DNA of 64,000 bases. Origin: Bos javanicus (lineage: Eukaryota > Chordata > Mammalia > Artiodactyla > Bovidae). This document shows, piece after piece, positions 21,955-33,534 of the stretch. Numbering within the stretch: the stretch's first letter is position 1; each line of letters opens with the position of its first letter. The DNA is taken from positions 4,935,692 through 4,999,691 of the forward strand of contig NC_083871.1 of the NCBI RefSeq assembly GCF_032452875.1. The letters are read 5' to 3'. A program made the position numbers and the translations under genes. Below the pieces are notes generated by a model. That model was not told the DNA's origin, ran no database searches, and saw only the letters and a list, made by a program, of their open reading frames with translations.

Positions 21955-23480
21955 GTTGCTAAATCCTGTCTGACTCTGTGACCTCTTATACTGTAGCACA
22001 CCAGGCTTCCCTGTCCTTCACCATCTCCTGGAGCTTGCTCAAACTCATGTCCATTGAGTCAGTGATGCCATCCAACTATCTCATCCTCTGTCGTCCCCTT
22101 CTCTTCCTGTCTTCAATCTTTCCCAGCATCAGGGTCTTTTCCAATGACTCAGCTCTTTGCATCAGTTGGCCAAAGTACTGAAGCTTTAGCTCAGCATCAG
22201 TCCTTCCAATGAACATTTAAGGTTGATTTCCTTTAGGAGTCACTTGTTTGATCTCCTTGTTGTCCAAGGGACTCTCAAGAGTCTTTTCCAACACCACAAT
22301 TCAAAAGCATCAATTCTTCAGCTGTCAGTGGTCCAACTCTCACATCCATACATGCATGTATGTGACTACTGGAAAAATCATAGCTTTCACTATATGGACA
22401 TTCGTTGGCAAAGTGACGTCTCTGCTTTTGAGTACAACATTTACATTTGTCATAGCTTTTCTTCCAAGGAGCAAGGGTCTTTTAATTTGTGACTGAAGTC
22501 ACACTCTTCAGTGATTTTAGAGCCCAAGAAAATGAAATCTGTCACAGTTTACACTTTTTCCCTATCTACTTGCCATGAAGTCATGGAACCAGATGCCATG
22601 ATCTTAGTTTTTTACATTGACTTTAAAGCCATCTTTTTCACTCCCCTCTTTCACCCTCATCAAGAGGCTCTTTAGTTCCTCTTTTCTTTCTGCCATTAGA
22701 GTGGTATCGTCTACATATCTGAGGTTGTTCATATTTCTCCTGGCAATCTTGATTCCAGGTTGTAATTCATCCAGTCCAATATTTCACATGATGTATTCTG
22801 CACAGAACTTAAATAAGCAGGGTGACAATATACATACTCTTTTGACATACTTTTTTCCCAATTTTGAATCAGTCCAATGTTCTATGTCCAGTTCTAACTG
22901 TTACTTCTTGATCCACAAACAAGTTTCTCAGGAGACAGGTAAGGTGGTCTGGTATTCCCATCTCTTTCAGAATTTTCCAGTTTGTTGTGATCCACATAAT
23001 TAGAGTCTTTCTTGTAGCCAATGAATAATAAGTAGATGTTTTTCTGGAATTGCCTTACTTGCTTGTTCTATGATACAACAGATGTTAGCAATTTGATCTC
23101 TGCTTTCTCTGCCTTTTCTACAACCAACTTGTACCTCTGGAAGTTCACATACTGTTGAAGTCTTGCTTGAAGGATTTGAAGCAAGGGGATGACCCTTGCG
23201 AGCATGTGAAGTGAGCACAATTGTACAGTAGTTTGAATATTCTTTGTCATTGCTCTTCTTTGGGATTGGAATGAAAACTGACCATTTCCAGTCCTGTGGC
23301 CACTGCTGAGTTTTCCAGATTTGCTGGCATATTGAGTGCAGCACTTTAAGAGCATCATGTTTCAGGATTTTAAATAGCTCAGCTGGAATTCCATCACCTC
23401 CACTAGCTACATCCCTGTGCTTCCTAAGGCCCATGTGACTTCATACTGCAGGATATGTGGCTTCACCGCTTCTGTAAAAT
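21955..23480 (-). mobile_element. BovB LINE, inverse, about 1.5 kb, old copy
   Basis: The inverse of BovB can be followed from its 3' end ('caccaggcttccctgtcctt') through RT coding sequence ('gtggtatcgtctacatatct', 'ctggtattcccatctctttc') to the N-terminal RT region ('ggccactgctgagttttcca'). Many substitutions and small indels separate it from the younger copies at 56-59 kb. Confidence 0.93.
23000..23434 (-). pseudogene. BovB reverse transcriptase N-terminal remnant
   Basis: A 144-residue minus-strand frame carries the start of the RTE-type reverse transcriptase: 'DGIPAELFKILKHDALKVLH', then 'QQWPQDWKWSVFIPIPKKS', and later 'RDQIANICCIIEQA'. These match the RT region upstream of catalytic motif A. 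The middle (roughly residues 75-95) no longer fits, consistent with compensating indels. The YADD region encoded further left lies out of frame. The element was an endonuclease/RT of a non-LTR retrotransposon acting on its own RNA; this copy is dead. Confidence 0.85.
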
Positions 23481-23644
23481 GTTCTGCCCACTGAAATGAA
23501 CAGATGGGTAATGATCAAGACACTTCTAGGTAAAGAAGCAGAGTAAGCACAAGTCTAATTCTCACCGTTTCAGATAACCATTGAAATAATAGCATAAAAA
23601 AGAGAGAAAACACTTCTAGATGCTAGAAGTCAGGAAGGTGAGAC

Positions 23645-24500
23645 AGGAGCCCATGGCAGCACTACTCACGATAGCCAAGACATGTGAACAGCCTAAATGT
23701 CATTGACAGAGGAGTGGACAAAGAAGATGTGGTGCACACATACAGTAGAATATTATTAACACTCAGTCATGAAAAGAACAAAATAATGCCATTTGCAACA
23801 ACATGGATGAACCTAGATGTTATGATACCAAGTGAAGTAAGTCAGACTGACAAAGACAAATATATGATCACTCATATGTAAAATCTAATATTTTAAATGA
23901 TATAAATGAACTTATTTATAAAACAGAAACAGTCTCACAGATTTTAGAAACAAACTTACGGTTACCAAAGGGGAAACCTTGGAGGGAGTGATATATTAGG
24001 AGCTTGAGATTTACATACATACACTGCTGCTGCTAAGGCACTTCAGTCGTGTCCAACTCTGTGTGACCCCATAGACAGCAGCCTACCAGGCTCCCCCATC
24101 CCTGGGATTCTCCAGGCAAGAACCCTGGAGTTGGTTGCCATTTCCTTTTCCAATGCATGAAAGTGAAACGTGAAAATGAAGTCGCTCAGTCGTGTCCGAT
24201 TCTTTGTGACCCCATGGACTGCAGCCTACCAGGCTCCTCCGTCCATGGGATTTTCCAGGCAAGGGTACTGGAGTGGGGTGCCATTGCCTTCTCCAAATAC
24301 ATACACTACTATATAAAAAACAGGTAAACAAGGACTTACTGTATTTCATAAGGAACTCTCTATTCAGTATTTTGTAATAACCTTTATGAGAAAAGAACCT
24401 GAAAAAGAATGAATAAATGTATGTGTATGAATCATGTGCTGTATACCTGGAACTAACACAATATTATAAATCAGCTATATTCCAATAAAATTTTTTAAAA
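23645..24500 (+). mobile_element. L1 LINE 3' end, split by BOV-A2
   Basis: 'cagcactactcacgatagcc', 'gacaaagaagatgtggtgca', 'aagtgaagtaagtcagactg' and terminal 'atcagctatattccaataaa' form a sense L1 3' end of about 580 bp. A BOV-A2 interrupts it. Confidence 0.9.
24026..24296 (-). mobile_element. BOV-A2 SINE (dimeric)
   Basis: Two BovA monomers in inverse orientation joined by the linker 'aatgcatgaaagtgaaacg'. The first starts 'tgctgctaaggcacttcag' and the second 'gaagtcgctcagtcgtgtcc'. Flanking copies of 'atacatacact' (24015-24025 and 24297-24307) show clean insertion into the L1. Confidence 0.95.
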
Positions 24501-24919
24501 ATAAGTGTATAAATAAATTTTGATGCATAGTGCAGATGGCGCAGAGTCAAAGAAAGGAGAAAACAGCTCTGCAGGAAGAAAGAAAGAGAGGCCAGAGCTG
24601 GAAGGGAGGGTCTGGACAGCATACCTGGACCCAAGAACACATCCGAGAGTGATCGACCAGGGCTGCAGGGGAGTTGCCCACAAGACATTCTGACAGATGT
24701 ATCTAGAAACAGCTATGTCCCTACCATACTGCTATGCCACACCAGAGCCACAAAGATGCCACACAGAAATGAAGATTCCGAACTGAAAATTATATATACC
24801 ATAAATTTAAACTTTTTTCTATCAATAAAGAAGCTGGAAAAAACCTGAGTCCTTGTTTGAAAGGCATAGACTTTTTTCTTTAAAAGTATAATCTAGACTT
24901 ATCCTTAAAAACAGCTATG
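24501..24919. other. Unassigned sequence
   Basis: About 420 bp of unidentified DNA. AATAAA occurs near 24825, but I see no exon structure to go with it. Confidence 0.4.
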
Positions 24920-25050
24920 AGAGACTTCCCTGGTGATCCAGTGGTTAAGACTCTGTGCTTCCAATGCAGGGGGCACAAGCTTGATCCCTGGTTAGATAAG
25001 TAAGATCCCACATACATTGTGACGTGGCTAAATAAAAAAAAATTAAAATT
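24920..25050 (+). mobile_element. CHR-type SINE
   Basis: 'gacttccctggtgatccagt', 'ggttaagactctgtgcttcc' and 'gcttgatccctggttag' followed by an A-rich tail are diagnostic of CHR SINEs. Confidence 0.88.
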
Positions 25051-25470
25051 AGAACAAAAATAAAGAAAGAAATGTTTTTTAAAATATTTGAAATAAGGGC
25101 CAAAATGGAGAAATTGATACAGGGATCTCTGTAAAGTTTCTTTAAGAGAAACACAAGGAAATGTCACAAATTCTGAATCCTATAATCCACATCCTTCAAG
25201 GCCCTGTGATGTATAGGAAACCATACAGAGAGTCATAGAGATGACGCTATCTCAGGTCAGAAAAGGCCAGCAGAAACGAGACAACATGGTTGCTGAATTT
25301 CAAAATGAAACAAGGGCAAGGACTGTTCAATTCAATATTCAGAAGCTGAATAAGCAAGTATAACACGAGTGTACAAAATTATCCTAAACCTTGGGATAAG
25401 GATCTAAAAGTATTAATGCATACATAAACAGGAAAAACGAGGCAGAAAATCCATCCCCAATATAATAGGA
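25051..25470. other. Unassigned sequence
   Basis: About 420 bp between a CHR SINE and an L1 tail in which I recognise nothing. Confidence 0.4.
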
Positions 25471-25571
25471 ACCTGTGGCGGATTCATTTTGATATTTGGC
25501 AAAACTAATACAATTTTGTAAAGTTTAAAAATAAAATAAAATTTTAAATAAAATCTAAAAAAAAAAAAAGA
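25471..25571 (+). mobile_element. Short ruminant L1 3' end
   Basis: 'cctgtggcggattcattttg' and 'ggcaaaactaatacaatttt' with an A-rich tail. Only the last ~100 bp of L1. Confidence 0.88.
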
Positions 25572-26070
25572 AATAAGAAAAGGTAAAAAAAGAAACAATA
25601 AAACAGTAATCAAGGAACTAAGTGCCACTCTCCTGACCCAAAGCCTTTAGGGACTTCTTTTCTTTTCTAAAGGAAATCCACAGCCCTGGCCCAGCCCACA
25701 GGCCACCCTTAGGAGATTTCTGGTTCCTCCGGGACCACCTCCCTCCCTCCCCCCATCTGTGGTGGCACTTCCCCTCTTGGGGCTCACCCGGCCCTACCTT
25801 CCGGGGCTCAGCACAGCTGTGCCCTGACCCATGACCTCACTTCCTCCTGGCTCCCTCAGAGCCTTAGCCCTTGCTCACAAACATCTTGCTGCCAGGCTCA
25901 GCTCTGAGTCTCCGCATGGCACTGCTCTCAGAGAACTTACAGTGGATTAGTGTTATTGCTTATCTCCTGTCTCTTCTCAATCACCCAGGATGGCAGGCAG
26001 GTCTTCTGTTTTATTCACCTGTGCACTTTTCCTAATCAGACACAGTTTTGCACCCAAATTGACCTCAGGC
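25572..26070. other. Unassigned, locally GC-rich sequence
   Basis: 25.66-25.92 kb is unusually C-rich ('ctccctccctccccccatct', 'ggctcacccggccctacctt') but has few CpGs. No repeat family or gene recognised. Confidence 0.4.
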
Positions 26071-26071
26071 A

Positions 26072-26247
26072 ACTTCTGGACATATTTTTGGTGAACACCA
26101 CTTGGGGAGAGAAGGGATGTTACTGGCATCCACTTGGTGGGGGACAGAAAAGCTGCCAAACAGCCTAAAATCCACAGGACAGCTCCTACCCACAAAGCAT
26201 TGTCTGGTCCTAAGTGTTCACAGTACTGAGTTTGACAAACCCTGGCC
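26072..26247 (+). mobile_element. hAT-Charlie-type DNA transposon remnant (MER family)
   Basis: 'ggacatatttttggtgaaca', 'gatgttactggcatccactt' and 'acaggacagctcctacccac' with the final 'gagtttgacaaaccctgg' follow a short non-autonomous mammalian DNA transposon. I am unsure of the exact MER number. Confidence 0.6.
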
Positions 26248-26254
26248 TAGGGTA

Positions 26255-26352
26255 TCTCCAGCCCCTAGAATGTAACAGGTGCACAGTAAATATGGTTGAA
26301 CTAATGGATGGATGGAATGTTGAATGGATGGGTAGGTGGATGGATGGACGGA
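26255..26352 (+). repeat. LINE/SINE 3' tail and (GGAT)n microsatellite
   Basis: 'gtaacaggtgcacagtaaat' followed by 'atggttgaa' looks like an L2/MIR 3' terminus. It runs into a GGAT tetranucleotide tract (26304-26352) with interruptions. Confidence 0.65.
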
Positions 26353-26360
26353 TGGACTGA

Positions 26361-27354
26361 TATGTGGAAGAGTGAATTGAAGCTAATTTTGCTGAGCTGA
26401 ATATGGTCTATCAAGATCAAAAAAGAGATCAGAAAAGGATAAGAGATTATTAATTTAATGGAGGGAAAACAAGTATGTATCCATAGACATCCTGGAATTT
26501 TTAAATTATAAATTTTTAGATAATTACAAGCATTGAGGTAGGGAAAAAGTTGCCAGTGGATAAACAGACAAATTTTAAAAATCAAAATGAGTCTCAGATT
26601 CCTTTCTAACACAGTTGCCAAAAAACAATCCATAGATGTCTACAGATTTTGTGGGAAATGACCAGGAGTGATGTGCTTCACTCCTGGTGAAGTGGTGCCA
26701 TGTGCGGCCATGTTGGTAGGGATAAAATGCACTAACATTCCAAAAGGGTAATTTTTCAAAGATGTGTTCTGGTTAAATGGTTAAGTTGAATAATTCAAGA
26801 TTGGGAGGTGCTGACCCAGAAGACTGTCCCAGAGAAATGATAAAGTTAAGTGTAGGGCTGTGTGTCTGAGCATTGTGAACAGGTAATGAAACTTAAATGC
26901 AAATGTAAAAAGTAACCCTTGAATGATAAAAGTAGAGAAAATTGGGGGGGGTGGGAATCTATATATGAGATAAAAACGAAACTGAGATTGAAATCATTTA
27001 AATATTAAAAGCAATACACACATCAGAAGAAAATACAGTTAATATCAACAGATCTCAGGAAACAAAACAGCCTTCTAAATATCAATACAAACAGAAAAAG
27101 GAAAAAGGAAAAAAAATGACAAACCCAATTAGACAAAATTTTAGGACTGATGTGAAAGTATATTTTACAGGAACAATGGCAAATCATAAACTAGAAAATA
27201 CAGTAGAAGCATATGTTTGTGTGTCTGTGTGTTTGGGAGTATATCATAGTATCCCTTAAACACTGGAAACAAAACCTCTTAAAAATGAATAAGAAAAATA
27301 TGTGTATCTCCGAATAAAGCTGAACAGAGGAAATAAATGCACACATAAACTCAA
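26361..27354. other. Unassigned AT-rich sequence
   Basis: About 1 kb without an assignable family. It contains a G8 run near 26945-26952. Confidence 0.4.
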
Positions 27355-27965
27355 ACGGCCAATAAATATTCTTAAAATGTTCAACATCTACTAGTAATAT
27401 ACTAGGTCCCCATACTACTTTTCCTCCGTGAGTAAAAACTTTTATAACAATTGCAATAATCATCATTCTCAGTAATGGGGAGTGCAGGGCAATGGGCACT
27501 GCCATATTCTTCCTATAAAAGGATAATTTAGGACAAACTGCCTGGAGGGCAATTGGGCAGCATGAGGAGAAAGCTTCAAAAAAGCAGCACACACTTTGAT
27601 GAAGGACTTTTATTTCAAGCAATTTGTCCTAAGAAATCAATCACAGATGTTTAAAAAGATGCATGAGCAATGCTGTTTTCCACGGCATAACTTATAACAG
27701 TGAAAAATTGGAAACAATCTAAATGGCTGCCAATAAGAAATTGGATTTTAAAATATGGAACATATAAACTATGATGAAATTCAAGAGAATGATTAGCAGC
27801 CATGTACAAGAATACCAAATGAAATGGGGAAATGACAGTAAGAGGACTAGACTCAAAATAATGTACAGTGTGACCTAAATTTGGTTAAAATGTGTGCAAA
27901 TTTAATGCTAATTTTACATATAAAATATGTTCAAGGAAAAGGGCTGAAATCAAATATGACATTAT
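27355..27965 (+). mobile_element. Old L1ME/HAL1-type LINE fragment
   Basis: 'cggccaataaatattcttaa', 'gcctggagggcaattgggca', 'aacagtgaaaaattggaaac' and 'ggaacatataaactatgatg' follow the order of old mammalian L1ME ORF2-3' UTR. Heavily diverged. Confidence 0.6.
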
Positions 27966-28488
27966 GTTATTGGAGACTAAGTCAACTTTGCAAAAGAAGA
28001 GCAAAGTGGAAGGACTTGCCCTGCCAAATGTTAAGATACACTTGAAGTCTTGGTAAAATACATGTATTTACTAGCCCTCAAGAACAGTCTGCAGGACAAT
28101 GAATCAGGTAGAGACATCAAAGATGGATTGATTTGAATATGAAAGTTTAACACTTGATAAAGATGCCACCAGAATTAAACAGAGTATGGGTGGTTTAAGA
28201 AAATTGATTCATTAAATGAAGAGAAATAAAGATGTTTACCTAACTAAAGTCATATATACAAGTGTATTCTGGCTATATTAAAGACTTCAAGGTAAAACTA
28301 AATTTTCAAAGTTAATAGGAAATATTGTAGGAGAATATTTTTCTGAATGAGAAGGGAGGAAGACATTAAGGAAAACCACAAACCATATTATCAAAAACCA
28401 TGATGAATTTCATTATAAAGTTTAATTAATTCTCTTAGATTTCAGCAGCTTTATTGAGGAGCAATTGGTGGACAAATTACTATCCTTT

Positions 28489-29762
28489 TTAGGGCCACAG
28501 GACTGGAAAAGATCAGCTTTCATTTCAATCTCAAAGAAAGGCAATGCCAAAGAGTGTTCAAACTGCCTCACAATTGCACTCATCTCACATGCTAGCAAAA
28601 TAGTATTCAAAATTCTCCAAGCTAGACTTCAGCAGTATGTAAACTGAGAAATTCCAGATTTTCAGGCTGGATTAGAAAAGGCAGAGGAATCAGAGATCAA
28701 ATTGCCAACATCCACTGGATCATAGAAAAAGCAAGATAATTCCAGAAAAACACCTGTTTCTGCTTCATTGACTACACTAAAGCCTTTGACTGTGTGGATC
28801 ACACCAAACTGGAAAATTCTGAAAGAGATGGGAATACCAGAACACCTTATCCCCTGCTGAGAAGTTTGTGTGCAGGTCAAGAAGCAACAGTTAAAACCAG
28901 ACAGAGAACAACAGACTGGTGCCAAATAGGAAAAGGAGTACATCAAGGCTGTATATTGTCACCCTGCTCATTTAACTTATATGCAGAGCACATCATGAGA
29001 AATGCTGGCCTGGATGAAGCACAAGTTGGAATCAAGATCGCCAGAAGAAATATCAATAACCTCAGATACGCAGATGGCACCACCCTTATGGCAGAAAGTG
29101 AAGAAGAACTAAAGAACCTCTTGATGAAAGTGAAAGTGGAGAGTGAAAAAGTTGGCTTAAAGCTAAACATTCAAAAAACTAAGATCATGGCATCTGGTCC
29201 CATCATTTCATGGCAAATAGATGGGGAAACGGTGGCTGACTTTAATTGAGGGGGCTCCAAAATCACTGCAGATGGTGACTGCAGCTGTGAAATTAAAAGA
29301 GGCTTCCTCCTTGGAAGAAAAGTTATGACCAACCTAGATAGCATATTAAAAAGCAGAGATATTACTTTGCCAACAAACGTTTGTCTAGCCAAAGCTATGG
29401 TTTTTCCAGTAGTCAAGTATGGATGTGAGAGTTGTCTCATAAAGAAAGCTGAGTGCCGAAGAATTGATGCTTTTGAACTGTGGTGTTGGAGAAGACTCTT
29501 GAGAGTCACTTGGACTGCAAGGAGATCTAACCAGTCCATCCTAAAGGAAATCAGTCCTGAATATTCATTGGAAGGACTGATGCTGAAGCTGAAAACTCCA
29601 ATACTTTGGCCACCTGATGCAAAGAGATGGTTGGATGGCATCACCGACTCAATGGACATGCGTTTGAGTGAACTCTGGGAGTTGGTGATGGACATGGAGG
29701 CGTGGCGTGCTGCAGTCCTTGGGATCACGAAGAGTAGGACATGACTGAGCGACTGAGCAACA
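28489..29762 (+). mobile_element. BovB LINE, sense, about 1.27 kb
   Basis: It starts inside RT coding sequence ('gggccacaggactggaaaag') and runs to the 3' end ('aggacatgactgagcgactg'). The copy has an internal loss of roughly 90 bp near 29625, where 'ctgatgcaaagag' jumps to 'atggttggatggcatc'. A Bov-tA SINE follows directly. Confidence 0.93.
28690..29744 (+). pseudogene. BovB reverse transcriptase remnant, catalytic Asp lost
   Basis: Two frames in the same register (28794-29249 and 29325-29744) encode the RTE-type RT palm and C-terminal part. Visible are 'GCILSPCSFNLYAEHIMRNA' (motif B region) and motif C. Motif C reads YADG instead of YADD because codon 29076-29078 is GGC, so the second catalytic aspartate is gone. 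The second block continues 'MTNLDSILKSRDITLPT' and ends in 'AWRAAVLGITKSRT'. Stops between the blocks and the 3' deletion confirm a dead copy. Confidence 0.9.
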
Positions 29763-29960
29763 AAGGTAGTGCTAGTGATAAAGAACCTGTCTGCCAGTCC
29801 AGGTAGACCTAAGAGACACGGGTTTGATCCAGGTCTGGAAGATCCCCTGGAGGAGGGCGTGGGTAACCCATTCTAGAATTCTTGCTTGGAGAGTCCAAGG
29901 CAGGCTGCATTCCATAGGGTCACACAGAGTCCGACACAACTGAAGCAACTTAGCACACGT
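29763..29960 (+). mobile_element. Bov-tA SINE abutting BovB
   Basis: 'ggtagtgctagtgataaaga' through 'gacacgggtttgatccaggt' and 'gtccgacacaactgaagcaa' form a sense Bov-tA lacking its first ~15 bp. No spacer separates it from the BovB 3' end. Confidence 0.9.
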
Positions 29961-30084
29961 GCACCCTTTTTTAATGTGTGCAATCTATGAGTTTGAACAC
30001 ATGCAGTTGCTCATGATGTCATCACTACCATCAAGGGGAGAGACACACAACACCTCCCAGATTTCCCTGGTGTCCCTGTGTATT

Positions 30085-30240
30085 TGTTTTGTGATAAGAA
30101 CACTTGACATGAAATCCGCCTTCTAAACACATTTTGAAGTGCACAACAATGTATCGTTAACCACCAACACCGTAGTTAACACAGCAGATTTACTTGTCTA
30201 GATTACTTGAAACTTTGTTCCCATTGAACAGATTTCCTTA
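30085..30240 (-). mobile_element. Old L1M-type 3' fragment, inverse
   Basis: 'gataagaacacttgacatga', 'gtgcacaacaatgtatcgtt' and 'ttgaaactttgttcccattg' resemble inverse old L1 3' UTR. Confidence 0.5.
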
Positions 30241-30422
30241 AAACGTCAAGTTGGGAGAAGATATGCCCAAATGAAAGAAATTAATCTCTTGAATAAGCAA
30301 TAAAATGTTGCAAATAATAAAACAATTACTCTAATTTTTTAGCAAAAATTATGAAGATAATCACAATTGGCTTTGTAATCTTAAAAGTCTACAAAATGTG
30401 AAAAGACATTCAAAATTGAATA

Positions 30423-30630
30423 TGTGGGTGTGAGTATGTGTGTGTGCACTCAATCCCATCCAACTGTTTGTGACCTCATGAATTATAGCCCACCAGGCTC
30501 CTCTGTCCATGGGATTTCCAAGGCAAGAATACTGGAGTGGGTTGCCATTCCCTCCTCCAGGGGACCTTCCTGACCCAGGGATCGATTTCACATCTCTTGC
30601 ATTAGCACCTTTGCATGACCTGGGAAACCC
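30423..30630 (-). mobile_element. Bov-tA SINE
   Basis: Inverse full-length copy with a perfect 13-bp flanking duplication 'tcaaaattgaata' (30410-30422 and 30631-30643). Its 3' end begins in a TG-rich run. Confidence 0.95.
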
Positions 30631-30643
30631 TCAAAATTGAATA

Positions 30644-31482
30644 GTAATGACATAAATACAAATTGCAGCAAAAAATAATGTATTGCTGCACACAAAGTAG
30701 ATCTGGAAAACCTAGAAAAGGCCAACATGAATGGAGTTACATATATAGAAGAAAACCAATGTGCACTACTGGGAAAAGTTAGATTGCTAAAGACCTTCTA
30801 GAAAACAGTTCAGCAGCACTGAGTCAGGTCAATAATGCTTATAATCTACAGAATGTTCACTGCTGCGCATAATTCCTAAAGATATGCTCACACATTGATG
30901 AGAAAATATGCAAAGAAAGTGGGAGGGGCTTTACAAAGCTGCCAGGTATAGTTTTATAATAATACAAATAGTGAGACTAATGGAGAAATATTGAGTTGCA
31001 ATCCAAAGTATACAACTTTAGCAATAACAGACAAAAGAATTTAAGACAAAATGCATTTACAGACATAAAGTATCAATACACAATAAAAGCTTAATAGAAT
31101 AGTTGGATTAATTGGCCATTTGATTTTAGGTGTGTGTTTATTTTCTCTGTTTAGCTTTCTTCTGAAATACTCATATTTGTCTTACTCATTTTTAAGAGAT
31201 TTTGTTTCCATTGTTTATGGGATACTAAGATATACTCCCAAATACACACACACAAACATGTGCTGAGAAAGGACATGCTGAGGAGGTGAGAGGAGGTAGC
31301 GTTCAGGCAGTCACGTGTGTACAAGCTGTGGCAGGAAGTAGGGCAGAAGAAGGCTAGCCACACACAGGAGCAGCAGAAGAGCATCAGGAGGTGAGGTCAG
31401 GTGGGCACAGGGGTCAGGCTGCGATTGGCCCTGCTTTGGAGGAGTGACGATGAGGAGGCAAGAATGACTTCAGGGATGCAAA
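30644..31482. other. Unassigned sequence
   Basis: About 840 bp with no confident assignment. A 77-residue minus-strand frame (31151-31384) has no recognisable motif. Confidence 0.4.
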
Positions 31483-31670
31483 CTATTACATTCAGAATGG
31501 ATAAACAGCAAGGTCCACAGGGAACCCTATTCAATACCTTGTGATAGGTTGTAATGGAAAAGAATATTTTAAAAATAATGTCTATATAGGTATAAAGTAA
31601 TCACTTTGCTGTACAGCAGAGGTTGGCACAACATTGTAAGTCAACTATACTTCAATAATTTTTTTTTAAA
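31483..31670 (+). mobile_element. L1 LINE 3' end
   Basis: 'attcagaatggataaacagc', 'tcactttgctgtacagcaga' and 'agtcaactatacttcaataa' mark a sense L1 3' terminus of about 190 bp. Confidence 0.85.
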
Positions 31671-32424
31671 CAATAACCTCAAGATGCTTGACCTGAAAAA
31701 ACAGAGTTATTTCTAAGTGGTGAAGAGGGGAACACTTTAGGGAAAAGGGTCTTAAGCTTGGTTGTGAACAGTTTGAGATCTGTATCCCTCATCCAAGTGG
31801 AGATGTGAGTTTGCTGTTGAATCTAGATTCTGATATAAACTTGAAATGCCATGTGTACATAGTACTTGGAGATGGTTCCTAACGCCACGAGGTTCTGTGA
31901 GATCTCTGGGGAGGTAAATAGAGAATTATCAGGAGAAGAGTCCAAGCAGCGAGCCCCAGGTACCCCAACATTCAGAGGTAAGGACACAAACAGAAACCAG
32001 CAAACCTGATCCTGTGAGAACAGACCACACGATCTTGGTTAGGAAGAAAACCAAGTGAACACAAGTACAAAGATATAATTAGGATAATAAATTGAAAGAC
32101 AGAAATATTATCTAATTCACTGTTCTGTGAATTTCATGACATATAAAGTGCCATGTGAGTTTTTCTTCCTCTAATTCATTTACCTGCTCACGAAGAAATT
32201 GACTTTGCATTCATTGTGTATGCTTTATTTGTCTCTACATGAGAAGCCACCTGTGTTAGCAATAAGATAGAAAGTAAGTTTTTTTTAATTGCTTTATTTA
32301 CTAATTTATTTATTATGATTTATTGATATATCTAGAAAAATAAAACTATTCACACCTTTGAATAATTGACTTCATCTCTCAAAACCAACTCATATTAGGG
32401 AGAATAGAGGTACAGTATCCATAA
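31671..32424. other. Unassigned sequence
   Basis: About 750 bp, AT-rich, with no gene or repeat I can name. Confidence 0.4.
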
Positions 32425-32812
32425 GGAAAACTGAGCACCAAAGAACTGATGCTTTCAAATTGTGGTGCTGGAGAAGACGCTCAAGAATCCATTGGACTGG
32501 CAAGATCAAACCAGTCAATTCTAAAGGAAATTAATGCTGAATATTCATTGGAAGGATTGATGCTGAAGCTTCAGTACTTTGGCCACCTGATGTGAAGAGT
32601 TGACCACTGGAAAAGACCCTGATATTGGGAAAGATTGAAAGCAAAAGAAGAAGAGGGTGGCAGAGAATGAGATGGTTAGATAGCATCACTGACACAATGG
32701 ATATGAATTTGCGCAAGCTCCGGGAGATAGTAAAGGACAGGGAAGCTTGGTGCGCTGCAGGCCACAGGATCTCAAACAGTCAGACAGGACTGAGCGACTG
32801 AACAACAACAAT
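32425..32812 (+). mobile_element. BovB LINE 3' end
   Basis: 'aaactgagcaccaaagaact', 'ttggccacctgatgtgaaga' and 'ctgagcgactgaacaacaac' form the last ~390 bp of BovB, moderately diverged. Confidence 0.93.
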
Positions 32813-33011
32813 CATTCTCACTTCAGCATTATATCTCCTAGTGTAAGAAAACATAAGTGAAAAAAATCAAAGGAATGGTACAATAAATTTTGAAATCCAC
32901 TCATTAGAAATTAAAGAAAATTGATTGTAAAATCTATGCTGTACAGTAAAAGCCACATTAATAGAAAATGTAAAAAGCCTGAAAATGCAGAAAGAATGAT
33001 CATGATGATTG

Positions 33012-33168
33012 TGTATGCATGGTCACTCATTCACGCTGGCTGACCCCTCTGTTCATGGGCTTTTCCAGGCAAGAATATTGGAGTGTGTTGCCATTTCCTC
33101 CTTCGGGGGATCTTCCCAACTCAGGGATCCAATGAATCTTTGTCTCCTGAGGCTCCTGCATTGTAAAA
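33012..33168 (-). mobile_element. Truncated Bov-tA SINE
   Basis: 'ctctgttcatgggcttttcc', 'ggcaagaatattggagtgtg' and 'aactcagggatccaatgaat' mark an inverse Bov-tA that has lost its tRNA-like end ('accagggaagccc' is missing). Confidence 0.85.
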
Positions 33169-33534
33169 ACCCTCCTTTACATAAAAAATAGGGACAAGAG
33201 GCACCGAAAGAAGTTTAATGTGTTTAGCTCACATGCTGAGAGTTTCTGTTACAGTGTTAGAAATGTCTGGTTTTTGCCTCTTCCTCCTTTAGTAATTTAT
33301 CAAGTTGTATCTCTACAGCTGAGATGCAATTCCATGACTTTCAAATTCAAAGTACATTATTAGTTTAAAAAATTCTGTTCTTAAGAGCTGTGTTCAGTGA
33401 CGATGCAGCATAACAATTGAGCCTGGGCCATATCTCACAAGAAAGGCTGCATAATTAAGTCATTGAATACAACATGAAAATACTCTGTTCATAAATCAGT
33501 ATAATGGTTGGACTGTGATGTTTCTATTCTACAG

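Noticed and set aside
22617..23003. 128-residue plus-strand open frame
   Set aside because: It reads the antisense strand of a BovB element. The real (dead) frame is on the minus strand.
24501..24850. Possible 3' UTR or retrogene because of AATAAA near 24825
   Set aside because: No poly(A) tract, target duplication or coding frame accompanies the hexamer.
26304..26352. Direct-repeat array resembling CRISPR
   Set aside because: Simple GGAT tetranucleotide slippage with no spacers; eukaryotic context.
29171..29728. 185-residue minus-strand frame, one of the longest here
   Set aside because: Antisense of the BovB RT C-terminal region. Similar antisense frames recur over other BovB copies.
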